Shown here piece by piece: positions 59,004-62,000 of a stretch of DNA of 62,000 nt. Origin of the DNA: Zygnema cylindricum (taxonomy: Eukaryota; Streptophyta; Zygnematophyceae; Zygnematales; Zygnemataceae); NCBI GenBank assembly GCA_037447655.1, contig JBBHKE010002863.1, positions 183,119 to 245,118 of the forward strand, written 5' to 3'. Under the pieces are notes generated by a model, which saw only the letters and a list, made by a program, of their open reading frames with translations, was not told the DNA's origin and ran no database searches. The stretch's first letter is position 1. Each line of letters begins with the position of its first letter. The position numbers and the translations under genes are program-made.

Positions 59004-59889
59004 CTAGCCTGCTTCACCCTTCAATCCACCGAAAGCACATTTTTGCTTTCGTGGAATTCGGACCTCGTTTATCAACTCAAACTCCTCATCCAATAGGAGC
59101 TCATCATCCTCATCTTCAGATTCCACCTTATCTACCTGTGTCAAAAGGGCCTTTTTCTTTTCTCTTGGGGTACCACCAGTATGCCCCTCCTTTAATCGAA
59201 GCCCGGTTAGCTTTGTACACTCCTCCAAATAATGCCTTGGTTTCTTACAAAAATGACATAAGCCCTTGGGAGACCTTTGTCCGAACTCGTCGGTCTGATT
59301 TTTCTTCCCCCCCCCTCCGTAATTTCCGACCGGTTTCTCGGAATCCTTGTTCCTCCAACCGGTCCTAGCTGCGAAGGCTTGCCCACTCTTTCCTCCACTT
59401 CGGATCTCAATCGTATTCTCCCGAAGGAGAATCATCCCTACCAATGAGTTCCATATCCACCTTGAGTCCACCAAGTATTGCACACAGTTGATCATGTTCT
59501 CGAACTCATCAGGTAACTTCATCAGTAAAGAGTTAACCTTTTCCTTTTCACTAAATACTTTTCCAGGACTCTCTTGTTCCATAAACAATGTAACAAGCTC
59601 AATGCAAAACTCGAACATCTTCCCCCCTTTGTATACATACTCCTTAATTTTCTGATCAGCCAATTGTTGTTGCTAAATCGTACCACTTCAATACATCTCT
59701 ATGAGAGCCAACCAAAGATCGGATGCCCTCTCTACCTGCAAATGAGGAGATGCAAGCCCTTGAGTAAGATGGCGGAAAAATAAAGTACTTTGCCGCCATA
59801 TTGTTCAAGTCCCAGGTATTATTATCATTCTCCTCTTTCCTCGAAATAGGTGATATGAATGCCAAACCAGTTGTTATTGGTGTTGTTGT
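59004..59889 (-). pseudogene. Copia element B1: Gag, N-terminus missing
   Basis: A 219-codon frame (59,004-59,663) has the zinc knuckle CHFCKKPRHYLEEC and an acidic tail. Upstream, NNMAAKYFI aligns with NMDAKKFI of element A, so the sequence is mid-Gag when it meets the LTR at 59,890. Primer site and Gag N-terminus are absent, which fits interruption of B1 by the next element. Confidence 0.8.
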
Positions 59890-60884
59890 TGTAACTCTGA
59901 AACCTCCATAGGACCTCATAGTAGGCAGCTCACACGAAGCCTCTAGGATAACTTTGACCCCTTTGTGTTTCAGCACGAATTACTGCCACCCTGGCAAACA
60001 AAAAATCTGACCACCTTCAACCTTGTGAAGGCAAGACTTCCTTGAGTTCATAACAAAAAGAATCTCTGAATTTGCTCCCTTGAGCAGTAAGTTATGAAAG
60101 GTCAAAGTTGACCATTTGTACAGAAGCTCTCTGGGTGAGATTGTCCAATCAATCAATTTTTTCTAAGTCCTATCTCTCTCTAAAACTCTATCTATTGAAG
60201 TACGGCAAAATCATAATAGTGTATCATACATAAAGGTACAGGTGTCGGTGTACTCTCTGTACGGCCATTGTACGACATGGCCAAACAAGTCGGCACATGT
60301 CATTTTTGGATTCATTGTGCAAGTGGCGATTGATGTGACGTCAACCGCAAAAGGCCAAAAACCCATTCCGCGATCTCGGCATGCTTCGTGGCCGTCCGAT
60401 TAAGCCGGATTACAATCATGGTAGTCATAAATACTTGCGTACTATTTGTTTCGCCTTCGAAACAAAATGCGTGGTATTCGTTTCGGATGTTTTGTTGCCG
60501 TACATTACAAACTGTATCTATGTCTAAATATCTCGTTGAATAAAAATAGCCTACGTGCTAACATTTAAATAACTATCAATCCCTATATCATATATCTGTG
60601 GTTTAGACTAGTCGGCTAAGACTATCGGCTACCTGCTACCTTGGCGAACGGCAGGTACCAGGTTCAAACCTAGGGTCCGCCAAGTTCATTTTGGTAAAAT
60701 CTACCACCTAATATCTGTCCCCGTTGGGATAGCATTGGCGGCCATGGCTCTATCTCCCTCTCCAACTTTCACTGACTGCGACAAGGGTGTGAGATGGAGA
60801 GAGGACTAAGAGGCAGACTACCTCTGCTTTTTTTGTGCATTTTACAAAACCTAGAAAATACTAAAATAGCCTTTAATTTCTACA
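59890..60884 (-). repeat. Copia element B2 3' LTR, minus orientation
   Basis: On the minus strand begins TGTAGAAATTAAAGG and ends CAGAGTTACA, 995 bp. AAAATAAGGGTAG, a plausible polypurine tract, is just upstream. A tRNA-like module is on the plus strand at about 60,598-60,682. It abuts mid-Gag of B1, so B2 is probably inserted in B1. Confidence 0.8.
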
Positions 60885-62000
60885 CTACCCTTATTTTCTA
60901 GTCACTCTTTATATTATGACCACACTTCTCTTGGCAGAAAATTAGTTTAGGGGAAGGAAAAGGTTTGATCATCATGTCTGCTACCATTTCACTATCTGGT
61001 TTATACTCCAAACTGATTATCTCTTTTTCTACATTCTCCTTAACAAAGCTAAGTCTAATGTCCATGTGTTTGGCTTTAAAGTGATGTTTAGGATTGGCAA
61101 AAATGGCAGTGGCAACCTGATTATCACAAAATACTTTTTGGACCCCACTGTTAAGATGACCAAGCTCACCAAGCAAAGACTTCACCCACATTATTTCTTT
61201 TACAGCAGAGCAAGAAGCCGTACTCAACCTCCATGGTGGACTGAGCAATGACTTTTTGCTGCTTGCTGCTCCAGCAAGAAGTCCCATCACCCCCATACAA
61301 TACATATCCAGATGTGCATCTCCTCAGAAGAGCATCCCCATAGCTGGCATTACTCTAAGTGGTGATGTCAGTTTCGTTCCCACCCAAATGCAACTATAGA
61401 TCCCTACTCCCTATGAGATATCTAAAGACTCTCTTAGCTACCTCCCAATCTTTCTTAGTGGGAGCATTCAGACTCCTACTTAGTACTCTTACAGCTGCGG
61501 CTATGTCCGGACGGGTACAATTCATGAAATATATTAGGCTGCCCACTATTTGTGTATAAGGGATGGTCTGCATAAATCTTTTCTTTTCGAGGCCTTCCTC
61601 ATCATCGAAGATATAACTCCCTCTTCCTCACTCCCCTCACTTCCTTTCTTTAATTCCATAGGAGTGGTACAAATATTAGCCTTGTCCATCTGGAAATTTT
61701 TTAACATGTATCCAATGGCCTCTTTTTGAGTTAATCTTATTATCTTTCTATCTCTGTCTCTCTCTACCTGAATTCCCAAATTATGCCTTGCTTCTCCTAT
61801 ATCGTTCATCTCAAATCTTCTTTTTAAATCATTTTTCAACTTATTTCTTTTATCCATAGATTTACTTAAAACAAGCAAATCATCGACATAAATTGCAATA
61901 AAAATAATTCCTTCCTCATCTTCAAACAAATAAATTGAGTGATCTGAGCTGATCCAAACAAATCCCAAACCTGTAAGAAACTCATCGAGCTTCTTGTTCC
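60885..62000 (-). pseudogene. Copia element B2: RT (part) and RNase H, runs off the window
   Basis: RT with an intact YVDDLLVLSKS (61,546-61,968) and RNase H (60,898-61,305; CDNQVATAIFANPKHHF). Between them the frame is broken and the SSTEAEY-type motif is disrupted at about 61,220. Closely similar to B1 and to the plus-strand copy at 42 kb. The rest is beyond 62,000. Confidence 0.85.

Overview
The window is nuclear DNA from a streptophyte (plant or charophyte alga) with a large, repeat-filled genome. The reasons are a leucine-rich repeat (LRR) gene built from 72-nt phase-2 exons separated by kilobase introns, an L-type (legume) lectin domain, many Ty1/copia retroelements, TA-flanked miniature inverted-repeat elements and long low-complexity tracts. 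The species cannot be named from the sequence; a charophyte such as a Chara-like alga is only a guess. There is no sign of bacterial, plastid or mitochondrial DNA.

Layout. Positions 1-4,900 are low-complexity and short tandem repeats with no gene I can support. Positions 4,938-10,243 are a nested cluster of small inverted-repeat elements sharing the terminus CACCGYGAATCGTWATTAG, most flanked by TA, sitting inside an older dispersed repeat whose uninterrupted paralogue lies at about 33.6-35.1 kb. Positions 10,244-14,100 hold unrecognised sequence, a CAG repeat and a 1.3-kb CT-rich tract.

The one convincing host gene is on the plus strand. Five exons (23,730-23,801; 27,877-27,948; 28,399-28,470; 30,578-30,861; 31,181-31,992) join in a single open frame of 436 codons plus stop. 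They encode plant-type LRRs, a six-cysteine EGF-like domain, a proline-rich linker and a C-terminal L-type lectin domain, with no kinase or transmembrane segment after the lectin. A possible first exon with a hydrophobic signal or anchor segment lies at 14,291-14,476. Two of the LRR exons sit in two copies of a roughly 4.1-kb unit of intron plus exon, so the repeat array appears to have grown by tandem duplication. A young, apparently intact Copia element (16,053-21,129) lies upstream, in what would be an intron if the 14,291 exon belongs to the gene. It has a complete 1,419-codon gag-pol frame, nearly identical LTRs and a primer site matching the anticodon region of initiator tRNA-Met (half-tRNA priming, as in Drosophila copia). 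A 245-bp insertion just downstream carries a tRNA-like gene.

Positions 32-39 kb are intergenic with old repeats and no recognised gene. Positions 39.5-41 kb are a tandem satellite of about 306 bp in five units. From 41 kb to the end the DNA is a stack of broken Copia elements: a plus-strand RT/RNase H piece with its LTR (42,073-44,322), a minus-strand chimera of two families (44,323-50,721), a plus-strand element (50,722-54,752) split by a solo LTR (52,168-53,245), and a minus-strand element inserted in its RT (54,753-59,889) that is itself interrupted by another (59,890-62,000). LTRs of this last family carry a tRNA-like module antisense to the LTR in all five copies that span that region.
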